Shown here one piece after another: positions 37,576 to 49,562 of a DNA stretch of 64,000 nt. Made by a program: the position numbers and the translations under genes. The stretch is taken from assembly GCA_000710935.1 (NCBI GenBank), contig BAYV01000015.1, positions 168,801 to 232,800 on the forward strand, in the 5' to 3' direction. This DNA comes from Iodidimonas nitroreducens (GTDB lineage: Bacteria; Pseudomonadota; Alphaproteobacteria; Sphingomonadales; Rhodothalassiaceae). Below the pieces are notes generated by a model, which searched no databases, was not told where the DNA came from, and saw only the letters and a program-made list of their open reading frames with translations. Positions within the stretch are counted from its first letter, which is position 1, and every line of letters starts with the position of its first letter.

Positions 37576-40500
37576 TCGCGATCCATGTCATTGATATTTT
37601 CCGACCCATCTTCTGGTCCCCCCACGATTTCGGGCACCCGCAATTGCCCTTTGCCGGGCAGTTGAAGCCGCCTGAATACATCACCAACCAAGCGCCCCGC
37701 CAACCAGCGTTGCAGGGGATCGGTATCAAAAGCCGCCCGTGGCCCCGCCAGCGATCCCCCCAGATCAAAGCCGATGGCCGGCGCTTTGGGGAAAGCGCCC
37801 AAAGCCACCTTGCCCTTCATCGACAGGGCCCAGGCCGCCAGATCAAGGGTGGCGCGACCATCAAGCCCCCCACCCGCCAGATCGGCCCTGATCTGATCGC
37901 TGCTGATCATGCCTTTGTCGGCCACTAAATCCGCCCCCAAATGGCTGAAAGCGGTGCGCCCACCGCCAAAGGATCGCTGCGCCAAACCTGCCAGATCGGC
38001 CGGTTTTTTGGCCGATTGAATGCGGCTGATCAATCCGGGCAGATCAAAGGCCCTGATCGCCCCATCGGCCATATCAAGCCGCGCCCGCCCCTTCAGGGCC
38101 GAAACCAGATCAAAGGGCGATGCCCCTTGTGCCGAAAGGCTCCCCTTGATCGCCGCCCGCCCGGAGAGGGTTTGATAGCCAAAAAGGCTTTGCATCACTT
38201 CGGCCATCGCCAAAGATTGCCCATTAAAATCAATAGCAATCGCGGGCATGGCTGTGGCATCCACCTGCCCTGTGGCCAGAAAATGACCGCCAAAAAGCCC
38301 GGCATCGATGCTTTCGATGGTTAATACTGCATCCTGAAGGCGGCCATCAAAGGCCGGTTTCGTCAAAAGAACAGCGCCATGGCGCAGGCTTTTCGCCCGG
38401 ATCTGAAACCGGCCATCAAGATGCGCCAGTGCCGATGCATCAAAAGGCACATGGGACCATTCCATGGGGCTTTTTGAGGATGGAGCCCCCGCCCCCTTAG
38501 CGCCCCCAAAATCCGCCGCTACCACATCCCCCAATTCCAGATCCACCTGCCAGAAAGGCCGCTTTTCCTGTGGTTTGATGTGCAAGCTGCCCGCAAGCGT
38601 GGTTTGCCCCAGATGCGATGGCTGCAGATTGATCGCCAGCCCTTCATCCCCACTGTGGCGGGCTTTCAAGGCCAGCAGAACATCACCCAAATCCCGGGCC
38701 GGGGGCTGATGATCGGGGATCAATTGCCGCAAGAAAGCCCCCAATGCAGGATGCCGGGCGCGAAGGGTGACATCGATCAGGCGATCGGTCGAAAACCCCC
38801 GGGAAACATGCCCCGAAAATTCCAGCTGACCGCCCAGCAACCGCCCCTCGCCCACAAAGTCGGCCGCCGAAAGCAGGCCGCCCAAGCGCATCTCCAGATG
38901 CACGGGCAAGGCATCCCCCGTGGCATAAGCGGGCAGATGAAAGCGTTCGGCCAGCGCCCGATGGGATGGATGATCAAAGCCAAGGGCAAGATCAATGGGG
39001 CCATCCGGGGCCAGCCCCAAAGGCCCGGGCTTGCCGCGCAGGGTCATCCGCCCCCCGGCCAGCCGGGCGGTCATGTCCATCTCGGTATCAGCCAAGGGCC
39101 CGGTGATGCGCCCTTCAATCGCCACAGGCCCCAGATCAGCGATCAGTTCAAGCGCGGATATATCCGCCCCCCCCGCTTTCAACTGCGCCAGAAGGGCGGC
39201 AGGATCGGGGCTCGCGAGCCGGATCAAGCCATCGACCACAGGCACCCCGTCCCCGGTCCGAAAACCGCCGGATAAGCCAAGGCTGCTTTCTGCCGGGCCT
39301 TTGAGATCGAGGGATTCGATGGTGAATGCCGCCTTTTGATCCCCCGCATTCAGCGTTTGCGCACCAAGGCTGATATCGCGCAGGATTTGCCCCATGATGG
39401 TCAATCGCCGGGCCTTGAGCTTCAGATCCAGATCATAAGGCGCAATCTGCTTTAAGCCCTCATTGGCCATTTCCGCCATGGATTTGAGGCTGAAGGGCGG
39501 AGCATCCGCCGGGGCGGGGCCGAGATAATCATCAAGATCAAGGCGATCAAGTTCCAGATCGGCGGCCAATCCCAAGCGACCATCAAGACCGCTGAGGGCC
39601 AGACGCCCGCTGATGCGGCTGGCATCGAGCACCAAAGCCAGATCATCAAGCGCCAGCATTGTGGGGTCGACAGCGACATGGGCAGAGACTGAAAAACGGT
39701 TGAGCACCTCTTGCGGGCCATCGGATGCGGCTATGGGCTCGATCCCCAACCAGCCGAGCAAAGCCCGCAGATTGCTTGAGGATGCAGCCATCTCGCCCTC
39801 AAGCTTTGGCACGGCCCGTGATCCCTTGAGCTGCCCTTTGAATGACAGATCGGATGCGCCGGGCAGATTGGCCGCGGCCTCATCGATCACCACAGCCCCT
39901 TCATCGGCATGGGCTTTGAACCCAATGCGGCTGATCACTTGATCGCGATAGCGTGCGGCATCGATGGCCACCGAAAGATCGAGCGCCAGATCAGCGGGCA
40001 AAAGCGATGTCTCATCCCCCACATCAGGCTTAAACGCGGTGCGGCCATCGGTTTTTGGCGATGGAGAGGCGGCGAAAAAAGGATCGAGGTCAAGCTGATC
40101 GGCATGAAAATCCACGGCCAGCCGGGGGGCCGCGCCGGGCACATATTGGCCCCGGCCATCAAAACCGGTTTTGCCAAAATTACCGCGCAGATCATCCAGT
40201 GTCAGCGATCCATCCGATAGCAACCGGGCCTTCAGATCAAAAGCTTTATCCAGCCCGGGGGTTTGGGGCAGATTTTGGATGGCCTGAAGCCATGCGATGG
40301 GCAAAAAAGCACGGCCCACCGCCTCGAAATCTCCAAAAAATTGACCCAGATCATCGGTTTTTGCATCAAGCTTGAACGAAAAATCGGGTAACGCGCCCCC
40401 GGATGAAAGAAGATCGGCATCGGATAGGGGGACGGCCTTTTGCCTGATCCAACCTGAAAGACCGAACCGCGCTTCATCAATTTCGAGCCGCACCGATAAA

Positions 40501-41225
40501 GGCGTGCGCCGATCCGGGGCAAAGCGATCCGCTTTCAGTTCCAGTTCAAGAGGAATATCGCCTGATTGCGCCGCCATTTGAAGGCGATAGGGCCCCGCCA
40601 AAGCCTGCACCTCCAGCGCGATATCGATCTCATTCAGATGGAAAGTCCTGTCCGATTGATGATCATGATAGCGCACTGCGCCGTTTTTGATTCGCAGATC
40701 ATCAAGGCTGAAGCGATCGCGATCACCGCTCGTCCCGGTTGGCGATGCGGCTGCGGAAGGCTCTCCGGCTTCAGGTGGCAAAAAAATCGGCAGCCGCCAA
40801 TTCTCCCGGCCATCCGCGCTCCGCTCCAAAGCCACAATAGGGGCAAGAAGCTCGATCCGGCGGATTTTCAGATCGCCCTTTAAAAGCGGGAAAAGCGCGA
40901 TCACCACATCAAAACGATCCATCGCCACCAGATTGGCGGCCACACCCCCCTCATGATTGCCGATCCGCACATCCCCCGCGCGCAGGGCCAAAGCAGGCAC
41001 GGTGCGCACAGATAAATCCCCGCCGATCACCACATCCCGCCCGGTGGCCGCGGCAAGGGCTGCCTCCATCCGGGGGCGATAGGCATTCCAATCGATGAAC
41101 AGCGGGGCGATCATCGCCAGCACCAGCAGGCTGAGAACAAGGCCGAGCATCGCCCAGCCCGCCCTGCGCCAAAAGACACTGTTCAGGCTGGATTTAGGGG
41201 GTTTTTGCTGCTCGTCTTCCTGCAT
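37506..41225 (-). CDS. AsmA family protein
   Basis: 1239 residues from MQEDEQQKPPKSSL (41225), with GAGG upstream; a start at 41261 is also open. One N-terminal membrane helix (about 20-40, WAMLGLVLSLLVLAMIAP) is followed by the AsmA start FIDWNAYRPRMEAALAAATG and DVVIGGDLSVRTVPALAL. The rest is a long series of beta-rich repeats ending with the AsmA C-terminal region (GRAAIKGSLSAQG, FDLPGLISRIQSA). AsmA-like proteins are thought to bridge the periplasm and move phospholipid to the outer membrane. Its 3' end overlaps the convergent ribbon-helix-helix gene. Confidence 0.9.
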   Translation of the reverse strand: MQEDEQQKPPKSSLNSVFWRRAGWAMLGLVLSLLVLAMIAPLFIDWNAYRPRMEAALAAATGRDVVIGGDLSVRTVPALALRAGDVRIGNHEGGVAANLVAMDRFDVVIALFPLLKGDLKIRRIELLAPIVALERSADGRENWRLPIFLPPEAGEPSAAASPTGTSGDRDRFSLDDLRIKNGAVRYHDHQSDRTFHLNEIDIALEVQALAGPYRLQMAAQSGDIPLELELKADRFAPDRRTPLSVRLEIDEARFGLSGWIRQKAVPLSDADLLSSGGALPDFSFKLDAKTDDLGQFFGDFEAVGRAFLPIAWLQAIQNLPQTPGLDKAFDLKARLLSDGSLTLDDLRGNFGKTGFDGRGQYVPGAAPRLAVDFHADQLDLDPFFAASPSPKTDGRTAFKPDVGDETSLLPADLALDLSVAIDAARYRDQVISRIGFKAHADEGAVVIDEAAANLPGASDLSFKGQLKGSRAVPKLEGEMAASSSNLRALLGWLGIEPIAASDGPQEVLNRFSVSAHVAVDPTMLALDDLALVLDASRISGRLALSGLDGRLGLAADLELDRLDLDDYLGPAPADAPPFSLKSMAEMANEGLKQIAPYDLDLKLKARRLTIMGQILRDISLGAQTLNAGDQKAAFTIESLDLKGPAESSLGLSGGFRTGDGVPVVDGLIRLASPDPAALLAQLKAGGADISALELIADLGPVAIEGRITGPLADTEMDMTARLAGGRMTLRGKPGPLGLAPDGPIDLALGFDHPSHRALAERFHLPAYATGDALPVHLEMRLGGLLSAADFVGEGRLLGGQLEFSGHVSRGFSTDRLIDVTLRARHPALGAFLRQLIPDHQPPARDLGDVLLALKARHSGDEGLAINLQPSHLGQTTLAGSLHIKPQEKRPFWQVDLELGDVVAADFGGAKGAGAPSSKSPMEWSHVPFDASALAHLDGRFQIRAKSLRHGAVLLTKPAFDGRLQDAVLTIESIDAGLFGGHFLATGQVDATAMPAIAIDFNGQSLAMAEVMQSLFGYQTLSGRAAIKGSLSAQGASPFDLVSALKGRARLDMADGAIRAFDLPGLISRIQSAKKPADLAGLAQRSFGGGRTAFSHLGADLVADKGMISSDQIRADLAGGGLDGRATLDLAAWALSMKGKVALGAFPKAPAIGFDLGGSLAGPRAAFDTDPLQRWLAGRLVGDVFRRLQLPGKGQLRVPEIVGGPEDGSENINDMDRDQSPDASSSPVPDPSGSASSGPD

Positions 41226-41326
41226 CCCTCGTCGCCTCGTACTTGCAACCGCGCCCCGCACTGCCTATCAGTGATCAATGGCACATCCCATGCCCCAAAG
41301 GCTATCAGGAAAGAGCTGCATTGATC

Positions 41327-41821
41327 ATGCCCTTCATCAAATATCTTATCGTCCTCCTGTTCCTGCTATTGGCCGCTCCGGTTCATGCGGGATGCACCGA
41401 TGCCGCCCGGCCCGGGGCTTCATGGATCCGATGCTTCATGACCGGCAGCCAATATCAGGAGGTGGATATTAAAAACGCCATCCTGCGGGAAAGCACCTTT
41501 ACGCGCTCCAATTTCACCGGGGCGGTGATGAGCGATGTGGATGCCCGCGACGCCAAATTCGTTTCCGCGATCATGCTGGGGGTAAAGCTTGATGGGGCGA
41601 ACCTTGCCAATGCCGATTTCACCAAGGCGGATCTGAGCAAAGCCGATTTAAGCGGGGCCGATCTCAGGGGCGCGCGGCTTTATCAAACCATCCTTCGCGG
41701 GGCTGATTTAAGCGGGGCCCGGCTCAATGGGGCCGATCTTTATCAAACCGATTTTTCCAACAGTCTGTGGGTGGATGGCACCACCCGCTGCGCTGAAGGC
41801 TCGATTGGTCGCTGCAAATAA
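41327..41821 (+). CDS. Exported pentapeptide-repeat protein
   Basis: 164 residues from MPFIKYLIVLLFLLLAAPVH (41327); AGGAAAGAG lies upstream. A signal peptide ends near HAG. The mature protein has a run of pentapeptide repeats of the A(D/N)LXX type: GANLANADFTKADLSKADLS, then GADLRGARL, RGADLSGARL and NGADL. These fold as a right-handed quadrilateral helix. Function unknown; cysteines near both ends (GCTDA, WIRCF, TRCAE, IGRCK) may form disulphides in the periplasm. The ClC gene follows 20 bp downstream. Confidence 0.85.
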   Translation: MPFIKYLIVLLFLLLAAPVHAGCTDAARPGASWIRCFMTGSQYQEVDIKNAILRESTFTRSNFTGAVMSDVDARDAKFVSAIMLGVKLDGANLANADFTKADLSKADLSGADLRGARLYQTILRGADLSGARLNGADLYQTDFSNSLWVDGTTRCAEGSIGRCK

Positions 41822-41841
41822 CGGCTTCCTTCTACCGATCC

Positions 41842-43650
41842 ATGAGGTTTCGGATGAAATGGTCCCAAAAACGATCGATCCTGAAGCTGCGCGGGGGTGC
41901 CAAGCGCCTTTTGGGGCGGCTGCGCTTTGATCATTCCATCCTGTTTCTCCTCGCTTTGCTCACCGGTATCCTCGCAGGCTATGGGGCGATTGGCTTTCGG
42001 CTTTTGATCAATGGCTGGAGCCTTTTTCTTTTCGGTGCCGATGGTGATCATCTGATCGGCGGGCTGGCCTTGATGCCATGGTGGCAGATCATGCTGATCC
42101 CCATTGCCGGCGGGTTTCTGGTGGCCGGGCTTTTGCGCTTTCTGATGCCCGAAAAACGACCGCTGGGGGTGGCGGAGGTAATCGAGGCGGTGGCCCTGCG
42201 CGATGGCCGGATGCCCATCCGATCCGCCCTTGCCAATGCCTTTTCCAATGCCACGGCTTTGGGCTTTGGCGCTTCGGTGGGGCGCGAAGGCCCGGTGGTG
42301 CATCTGGCAGCGGCTTTGGCTGCGTTCATTGGGGATCGCCTGCATCTCACCCCGGCCATCACCCGCACCCTTATCGGCTGTGGGGTGGCCAGCGGTGTTG
42401 CGGCTTCGTTCAATGCACCGATTGCGGGCGTATTGTTCGCTTTGGAAGTGGTGGTCGGCCATTATGCCCTTCATGCCTTTGCGCCCATTGTTCTGGCCGG
42501 GGTGGCGGGCACCGTGGTCTCGCGCATCCATCTGGGCAATACCCCCGCCTTCACCTTGCCCGATCTGCAGATCATGTCTTTGTGGGAATTTCCCGCCTTC
42601 GGGGTTTTGGGGATCGTCTCGGCGCTTATGGCCATCCTCTTCATGTATCTCATCTTTAAAATGATCGATGCCCGGCAGGCGCTGCTTTCCCGCCCCCATA
42701 AATCCCTTCCCGAATGGAGCTTGCCGCCCTTGGCCGGGCTCTGTGTGGGGGTGGTGGCGATCTGGCTGCCCGAAATCATCGGCGTGGGCTATGAAGGGGC
42801 CGATCTGGCGCTCAAAGGCAGCTATGAGCTCAATATCCTGCTGGTGCTTTTGGGGGGGAAAATCCTGCTCACGGCCCTGTGCTTTGCCGCCGGTTTCGGC
42901 ACCGGCGTTTTTTCTCCATCCCTGTTCATCGGGGCCATGCTGGGGGGAGCTTTTGGCCTCGGCCTCGCACAGGCTTTTCCCGGTCTGGTGTCTGATCCCG
43001 GGGTTTATGCAGTGGTGGGCATGGGGGCTTTTGCTTCGGCCATTCTGGGGGCACCCATGTCAACCATGCTGATCATTTTCGAGATGACCGGCGATTATGA
43101 GGTGACTTTGGCGGTGATGGTGGCCGCTGCCATTTCATCGATGATCACCCATTTTTCCTATGCGCCCTCTTTTTTCCTGAAGCAGCTTTTGCGCCGGGGG
43201 CTGAGTTTGGAAGCGGGCAAGGCATCCTATCTTTTGAAATCCACCGGCACCAAGGAAGTGATGCGCACGGATGTGATTTCCGTCAAACCTCAGGCCAGTA
43301 TTTTCGAGGTTCGGCATGTTCTGATGGCTCAGGGCGGCGGCAAGCTGATGGTCACTGATGATGCGGGGGCGCTTTTGGGCATCATTTCCCTGTCTGATCT
43401 GCCTGATGAGGCCTTTGATCCCGAACTTGATCATCTGGTGCGCGCTGCCGAGATTGTGCGCGCCAATCCGGCGGTGGTTTATGCCTTTGATAGTTTGGAA
43501 CAAAGCCTTGGGCTTTTGGAGCGAACAGGCGAGCCGATCCTGCCGGTGCTGTCTGATCCCAATGATCGCATCCTGATCGGGCTTTTGCATCATGAGGATG
43601 TTTTGAAAGCCTATACCCGCGCCCTGCTCCACAGCCATGGCCAAGGTTGA
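41842..43650 (+). CDS. ClC-type chloride channel/antiporter with CBS domains
   Basis: A 602-residue membrane protein. Residues about 33-440 hold the multi-helix ClC core. The gating glutamate E149 lies in VGREGPVVHLAAAL, and FGTGVFSPSLFIGAMLGGAFG is the second pore motif. Where many ClCs have GSGIP this protein has PLGVAEV, so chloride selectivity is not assured. Two CBS domains (about 465-600; VMRTDVISVKP...) form the cytoplasmic tail and may bind adenine nucleotides. Retention of the external-gate Glu suggests a proton-coupled exchanger. Cotranscription with the pentapeptide gene is likely. Confidence 0.9.
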   Translation: MRFRMKWSQKRSILKLRGGAKRLLGRLRFDHSILFLLALLTGILAGYGAIGFRLLINGWSLFLFGADGDHLIGGLALMPWWQIMLIPIAGGFLVAGLLRFLMPEKRPLGVAEVIEAVALRDGRMPIRSALANAFSNATALGFGASVGREGPVVHLAAALAAFIGDRLHLTPAITRTLIGCGVASGVAASFNAPIAGVLFALEVVVGHYALHAFAPIVLAGVAGTVVSRIHLGNTPAFTLPDLQIMSLWEFPAFGVLGIVSALMAILFMYLIFKMIDARQALLSRPHKSLPEWSLPPLAGLCVGVVAIWLPEIIGVGYEGADLALKGSYELNILLVLLGGKILLTALCFAAGFGTGVFSPSLFIGAMLGGAFGLGLAQAFPGLVSDPGVYAVVGMGAFASAILGAPMSTMLIIFEMTGDYEVTLAVMVAAAISSMITHFSYAPSFFLKQLLRRGLSLEAGKASYLLKSTGTKEVMRTDVISVKPQASIFEVRHVLMAQGGGKLMVTDDAGALLGIISLSDLPDEAFDPELDHLVRAAEIVRANPAVVYAFDSLEQSLGLLERTGEPILPVLSDPNDRILIGLLHHEDVLKAYTRALLHSHGQG

Positions 43651-43708
43651 GTTTAAGGCGCAAGTCCGCAAGGATAGGGCCGATGCGCTCTAGTCAAAAG
43701 CCCCGCAA

Positions 43709-46165
43709 ATGATTACAAAGCCATCCATGAATTCTGATCCATTTGATTTTCAAGATGATGCGCCGTCTGGCGGGACCGGGGCCGCATCCGGGGCCAATTC
43801 CGGGGCCAATCCTGCTGGCGAGCCGCCATGGCTTTCGGGGCTCAATCCGGCCCAGCGCGATGCTGTTTTAAGCCTTTTGGGGCCGGTTCTGGTGCTCGCT
43901 GGCGCCGGCACCGGGAAAACCCGTGTGCTCACCACCCGCATTGCCCATCTGATCGCCACCGGCCATGCCCATCCCGGTGAAATTCTGGCCGTCACCTTCA
44001 CCAACAAAGCCGCCCGGGAAATGCGTGAGCGGGTGGAGCATCTTTTGGGCCGCCCGGCGGCGGGCATGGCTTTGGGCACCTTTCATTCCATCTCTGCCCG
44101 CTGGCTGCGCCATTATGCCGAACGCGCCGGGCTCAAATCCAATTTCACCATCCTTGATAGCGATGATCAGATCCGCCTGCTCAAACAACTGATCCGGGCC
44201 GAGGATATCGACGAAAAACGCTGGCCCGCACGGCTTTTGGCGGGGCTGATCGATCGCTGGAAAAACCGGGCGCTGACCCCACAAACCGTGCCCCAAGCCG
44301 AAGGCATGAGCTTTGCCGAGGGCAAGGGCCTTAGCCTTTACCGGCAATATCAGGAGCGGCTTTTACAGATCAATGCCTGCGATTTTGGTGATCTGATCCT
44401 TCATATGATCACCCTGATGCAAAATCATCGGGATATTCTGGCCAGCATCCAGCGGCGCGCGCGCTTTTTGCTGGTGGATGAGTATCAGGATACCAATGTG
44501 GCGCAATATCTGTGGCTGCGGCTTTTGGCGCAAAGGCCGGAGACTGAACCCCGGCATATCTGCTGTGTGGGGGATGATGATCAATCCATCTATGGCTGGC
44601 GTGGCGCGGAAGTGGGCAATATCTTGCGCTTTGATCAGGATTTCCCCGGGGCCAAGGTGATCCGTCTGGAACAGAATTACCGCTCCACCGGGCATATTCT
44701 GGGGGCGGCTTCATCCCTGATCGCCGCCAATGCATCGCGCCTTGGCAAAAGCCTGTGGACCGAGGCGGGCGCGGGCGAAAAGATCGACCTGCGCGGGCTG
44801 TGGGATGCCAATGAAGAAGCCCGCACGGTGGGCGATCTGGTGGAAGATCGGCAAAGGCAGGGCGATTCTTTATCAGAGATGGCCATATTGGTGCGCGCCG
44901 GTTTTCAAACCCGCGAATTTGAAGAACGGATGATCACCCTTGGCATTCCTTATCGGGTGATCGGTGGGCCGCGCTTTTATGAGCGGGCGGAAATTCGCGA
45001 TGCCCTTGCCTATTTGCGCCTTTTGGTGCAGCCCGATGATGATCTGGCTTTTGAACGCATCATCAATCTGCCCAAACGCGGGCTGGGCACGGCAGCCTTG
45101 CAGATGATCAACCGGCTGGCCCGGGCCGAGGGCACATCCATGAGCCGGGCCGCCGCTCAGCTTATCGGCAGCGAGGATCTGCGGCCACAGGCGCGGCGGG
45201 CGCTGGCGCATTTCCTTGAAGATTTCAAGCGCTGGCGCGAACAGATCGATCAGCTTGATCATCCCAGCCTGACCGAGCTGATTTTGGAAGACTCAGGCAT
45301 TGTCGAGATGTGGCAGAAGGATAAATCCCCCGATGCCAGCGGCCGCCTTGAAAACCTGCGCGAACTGGTGGGGGCGATGCGCGAATTCGACAGCCTCAAC
45401 GGATTTCTGGAACATATCAGCCTTGTGATGGACAATCAGGAGGCATCAGGCCTTGAAAAGCTGACGATCATGACCCTTCATGCCGCCAAGGGGCTGGAAT
45501 TTGACACCGTGTTCCTGCCCGGCTGGGAAGAAGGGGTTTTTCCCAATCAACGCTCCATGGATGAAGGCGGGCTGAGCGCCCTTGAGGAAGAACGTCGCCT
45601 TGGCTATGTGGGGATCACCCGCGCTAAAAAGCGCGCGATCATCCTTTTTGCCGCCAATCGCCAGATTTTTGGCCAATGGCAATCGAGCCTGCCATCCCGC
45701 TTCATCGAAGATCTCAACCCCCAGCATATCGAAGAGCATCTGCAACAAGGACTTTATGGCCAATCGCGATCCCCGCGCATGGTGGGGGATCAAAGCTGGG
45801 ACGGGGGCAAGGCCTGGGGCGGCTTTCAGGGCTATGATACCGAACCCGCCCGGGGGCCGGGCTGGGCGCGGGCCCAAGCCCATGGCGCGCGCCAAAATGT
45901 GGAGGGACGCGGCGACCGGGTGCGCCGATCCTCGCGCCGGGCCCATGGTTTGCAGGGTGTGGGTTTGCAGGCCATGGACTCGCGAAAATCCGGCCATCCA
46001 TCAGCCGATCAGGCTGCCGCACCCGCCTTCACCATAGGCGAGCGGGTGTTTCACGAAAAATTCGGCTATGGCGAGATCATCGAGATTTCGGGCCACAAGC
46101 TGCACATCGATTTTGAACATTCCGGGGTAAAGCATGTGCTCGACAGTTTTGTGACATCCTCATGA
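43709..46165 (+). CDS. uvrD: UvrD/PcrA-family DNA helicase
   Basis: An 818-residue superfamily 1 helicase. The N-terminal tail is Gly/Ala/Ser/Asn-rich with repeated SGAN. Walker A is AGAGTGKT (64-71); then VTFTNKAAREMRERV, LVDEYQDTN, CVGDDDQSIYGWRGA and LEQNYRSTGHIL; near the C-terminus TMTLHAAKGLEFDTVFLPGWEEGVFP. The last 50 residues (FTIGERVFHEKFGYGEI) are the PcrA/UvrD tudor-like domain that binds RNA polymerase. It unwinds DNA 3'-5' in mismatch and excision repair. The stop overlaps prmA by 4 bp. Confidence 0.95.
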   Translation: MITKPSMNSDPFDFQDDAPSGGTGAASGANSGANPAGEPPWLSGLNPAQRDAVLSLLGPVLVLAGAGTGKTRVLTTRIAHLIATGHAHPGEILAVTFTNKAAREMRERVEHLLGRPAAGMALGTFHSISARWLRHYAERAGLKSNFTILDSDDQIRLLKQLIRAEDIDEKRWPARLLAGLIDRWKNRALTPQTVPQAEGMSFAEGKGLSLYRQYQERLLQINACDFGDLILHMITLMQNHRDILASIQRRARFLLVDEYQDTNVAQYLWLRLLAQRPETEPRHICCVGDDDQSIYGWRGAEVGNILRFDQDFPGAKVIRLEQNYRSTGHILGAASSLIAANASRLGKSLWTEAGAGEKIDLRGLWDANEEARTVGDLVEDRQRQGDSLSEMAILVRAGFQTREFEERMITLGIPYRVIGGPRFYERAEIRDALAYLRLLVQPDDDLAFERIINLPKRGLGTAALQMINRLARAEGTSMSRAAAQLIGSEDLRPQARRALAHFLEDFKRWREQIDQLDHPSLTELILEDSGIVEMWQKDKSPDASGRLENLRELVGAMREFDSLNGFLEHISLVMDNQEASGLEKLTIMTLHAAKGLEFDTVFLPGWEEGVFPNQRSMDEGGLSALEEERRLGYVGITRAKKRAIILFAANRQIFGQWQSSLPSRFIEDLNPQHIEEHLQQGLYGQSRSPRMVGDQSWDGGKAWGGFQGYDTEPARGPGWARAQAHGARQNVEGRGDRVRRSSRRAHGLQGVGLQAMDSRKSGHPSADQAAAPAFTIGERVFHEKFGYGEIIEISGHKLHIDFEHSGVKHVLDSFVTSS

Positions 46166-47094
46166 GCGGCTGGAAATTATGGATCACCGCCCCGCCCCAT
46201 GCCGTGGCCGCGATTGAAGGGCTTTTTGAGGATGCCCTCATCCCTTTTGACGAGGATGCGACCCTGTCCACCTTTGAAATCACCGAAGATCGCCTGTGGC
46301 AGATTGAAGCCTGCCTGCAAAAAAAGCCCGATCCAGACCCCTTGGAGGCCGCGCTCAACCAGTGGGCCGAGGATGAAGGCCTGGGGCTCGGCCCCTTGGT
46401 GCTCGAGGCTTTGGAAGATCGGGATTGGGTGAGCGAAAGCCAGAAACTGCTGGCGCCGGTGATCGCCGGTCGGGTGCTGGTGCATGGCAGCCATGATCGC
46501 GCCAAACGCCGGGCCTTTGGCATCAATCTGCAGATCGAAGCGGGTCAGGCGTTCGGCACCGGCCAGCATGCCACCACCAAAGGCTGCCTGTTGATGCTGG
46601 ATCAATTGGCCCGCCGCAGCCGTCGAAATCAAGCGGGCCACCCCCGCGCCCTGCTCGATCTGGGCTGTGGATCGGGGGTTTTGGCGATGGCCATGGCGCA
46701 GCTTTGGCGCAAAGGGGTGATGGCCAGCGATATTGATCCCATCGCCAGCCGCACCGCAGCAGAGAATGGCGCGGTCAATCATCTGCGCCAAACCCGGCAT
46801 CGCCGCGCCGGGCATGGGCTTCAGGTCATCACCGCGCCAGGGATGAAGCATCGCAGCCTGCGCCGGGCGGGGCCCTTTGATCTGGTGACCGCCAATATTC
46901 TGGCAGGCCCCCTGATCAGCATGGCCGCCGCCATCAGCGCCGGCATCGCCCCCGGCGGGCGATTGATTTTAGCGGGATTATTGCAATCGCAAGAGACGGC
47001 GGTTCTGGCGGCCTATCGCGCCCGGGGTTTTCGGTTGGAAGGCCGCCTGCAAATCGCCGATTGGCCGAGCCTGCTGCTCAAAAAATCAAGATAG
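46162..47094 (+). CDS. prmA: Ribosomal protein L11 methyltransferase PrmA
   Basis: A 310-residue methyltransferase translationally coupled to uvrD (4-bp overlap). The N-terminal substrate domain is WKLWITAPPHAVAAIEGLFE. AFGTGQHATTKGCLLMLD, LDLGCGSGVLAMAMAQL and VTANILAGPLISMA are the PrmA/SAM-binding signatures. It trimethylates lysines of ribosomal protein L11. It is slightly longer than typical alphaproteobacterial PrmA through a basic insert (RRSRRNQAGH, LRQTRHRRAGHG). Confidence 0.93.
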   Translation: MSGWKLWITAPPHAVAAIEGLFEDALIPFDEDATLSTFEITEDRLWQIEACLQKKPDPDPLEAALNQWAEDEGLGLGPLVLEALEDRDWVSESQKLLAPVIAGRVLVHGSHDRAKRRAFGINLQIEAGQAFGTGQHATTKGCLLMLDQLARRSRRNQAGHPRALLDLGCGSGVLAMAMAQLWRKGVMASDIDPIASRTAAENGAVNHLRQTRHRRAGHGLQVITAPGMKHRSLRRAGPFDLVTANILAGPLISMAAAISAGIAPGGRLILAGLLQSQETAVLAAYRARGFRLEGRLQIADWPSLLLKKSR

Positions 47095-47111
47095 ATTTTG
47101 ACTTTAAGGGC

Positions 47112-47306
47112 TTAGGCGGCCTGCTGTTCGATCACCGACGGGCTTGCGAGCGCGGCAGCTTTGGCGGGCTTTGCGAACAGATGAATGTCGGCCGATGGGG
47201 TCGCGCTCAACTGGCCATTTTCGATCAGATAATCAAAAAAGCCATAGGAACGGCCAAACAGGCCATTGACCACAAGGCGGGCATTTTCAGAAACGGTGCT
47301 AAACAT
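47112..47306 (-). CDS. Small protein, 64 residues, unknown
   Basis: The frame reads MFSTVSENARLVVNGLFGRS, then an aromatic stretch (YGFFDYLIENGQ) and an alanine-rich tail. AAGGA sits 7 bp before the ATG at 47306, a good ribosome site. An upstream in-frame ATG at 47321 has none. It occupies an intergenic region, convergent with prmA, so it is not a shadow of another gene. No domain recognised; a short surface-active or stress peptide is conceivable, but this is speculation. Confidence 0.6.
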   Translation of the reverse strand: MFSTVSENARLVVNGLFGRSYGFFDYLIENGQLSATPSADIHLFAKPAKAAALASPSVIEQQAA

Positions 47307-47345
47307 GTGCGGTCCTTTCATAGGGTGAAACTATTATGTTGCACC

Positions 47346-47357
47346 GCACATATGTGC
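47346..47357. promoter_or_regulatory. Perfect 12-bp palindrome upstream of the small ORF
   Basis: GCACATATGTGC lies 40 bp before the start of the small leftward ORF. Its position suits an operator for that gene. No known regulator site is recognised. Confidence 0.3.
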
Positions 47358-47453
47358 CTTTGTCCCGGCCTTGAGTAGGTCAATTCAAAGCATTTCAGCT
47401 ATGCGTTTAACGCATGGGTCATAGGGGCGATCATCCCGATGAGAGCATAATGC

Positions 47454-49562
<2,109 letters not shown>

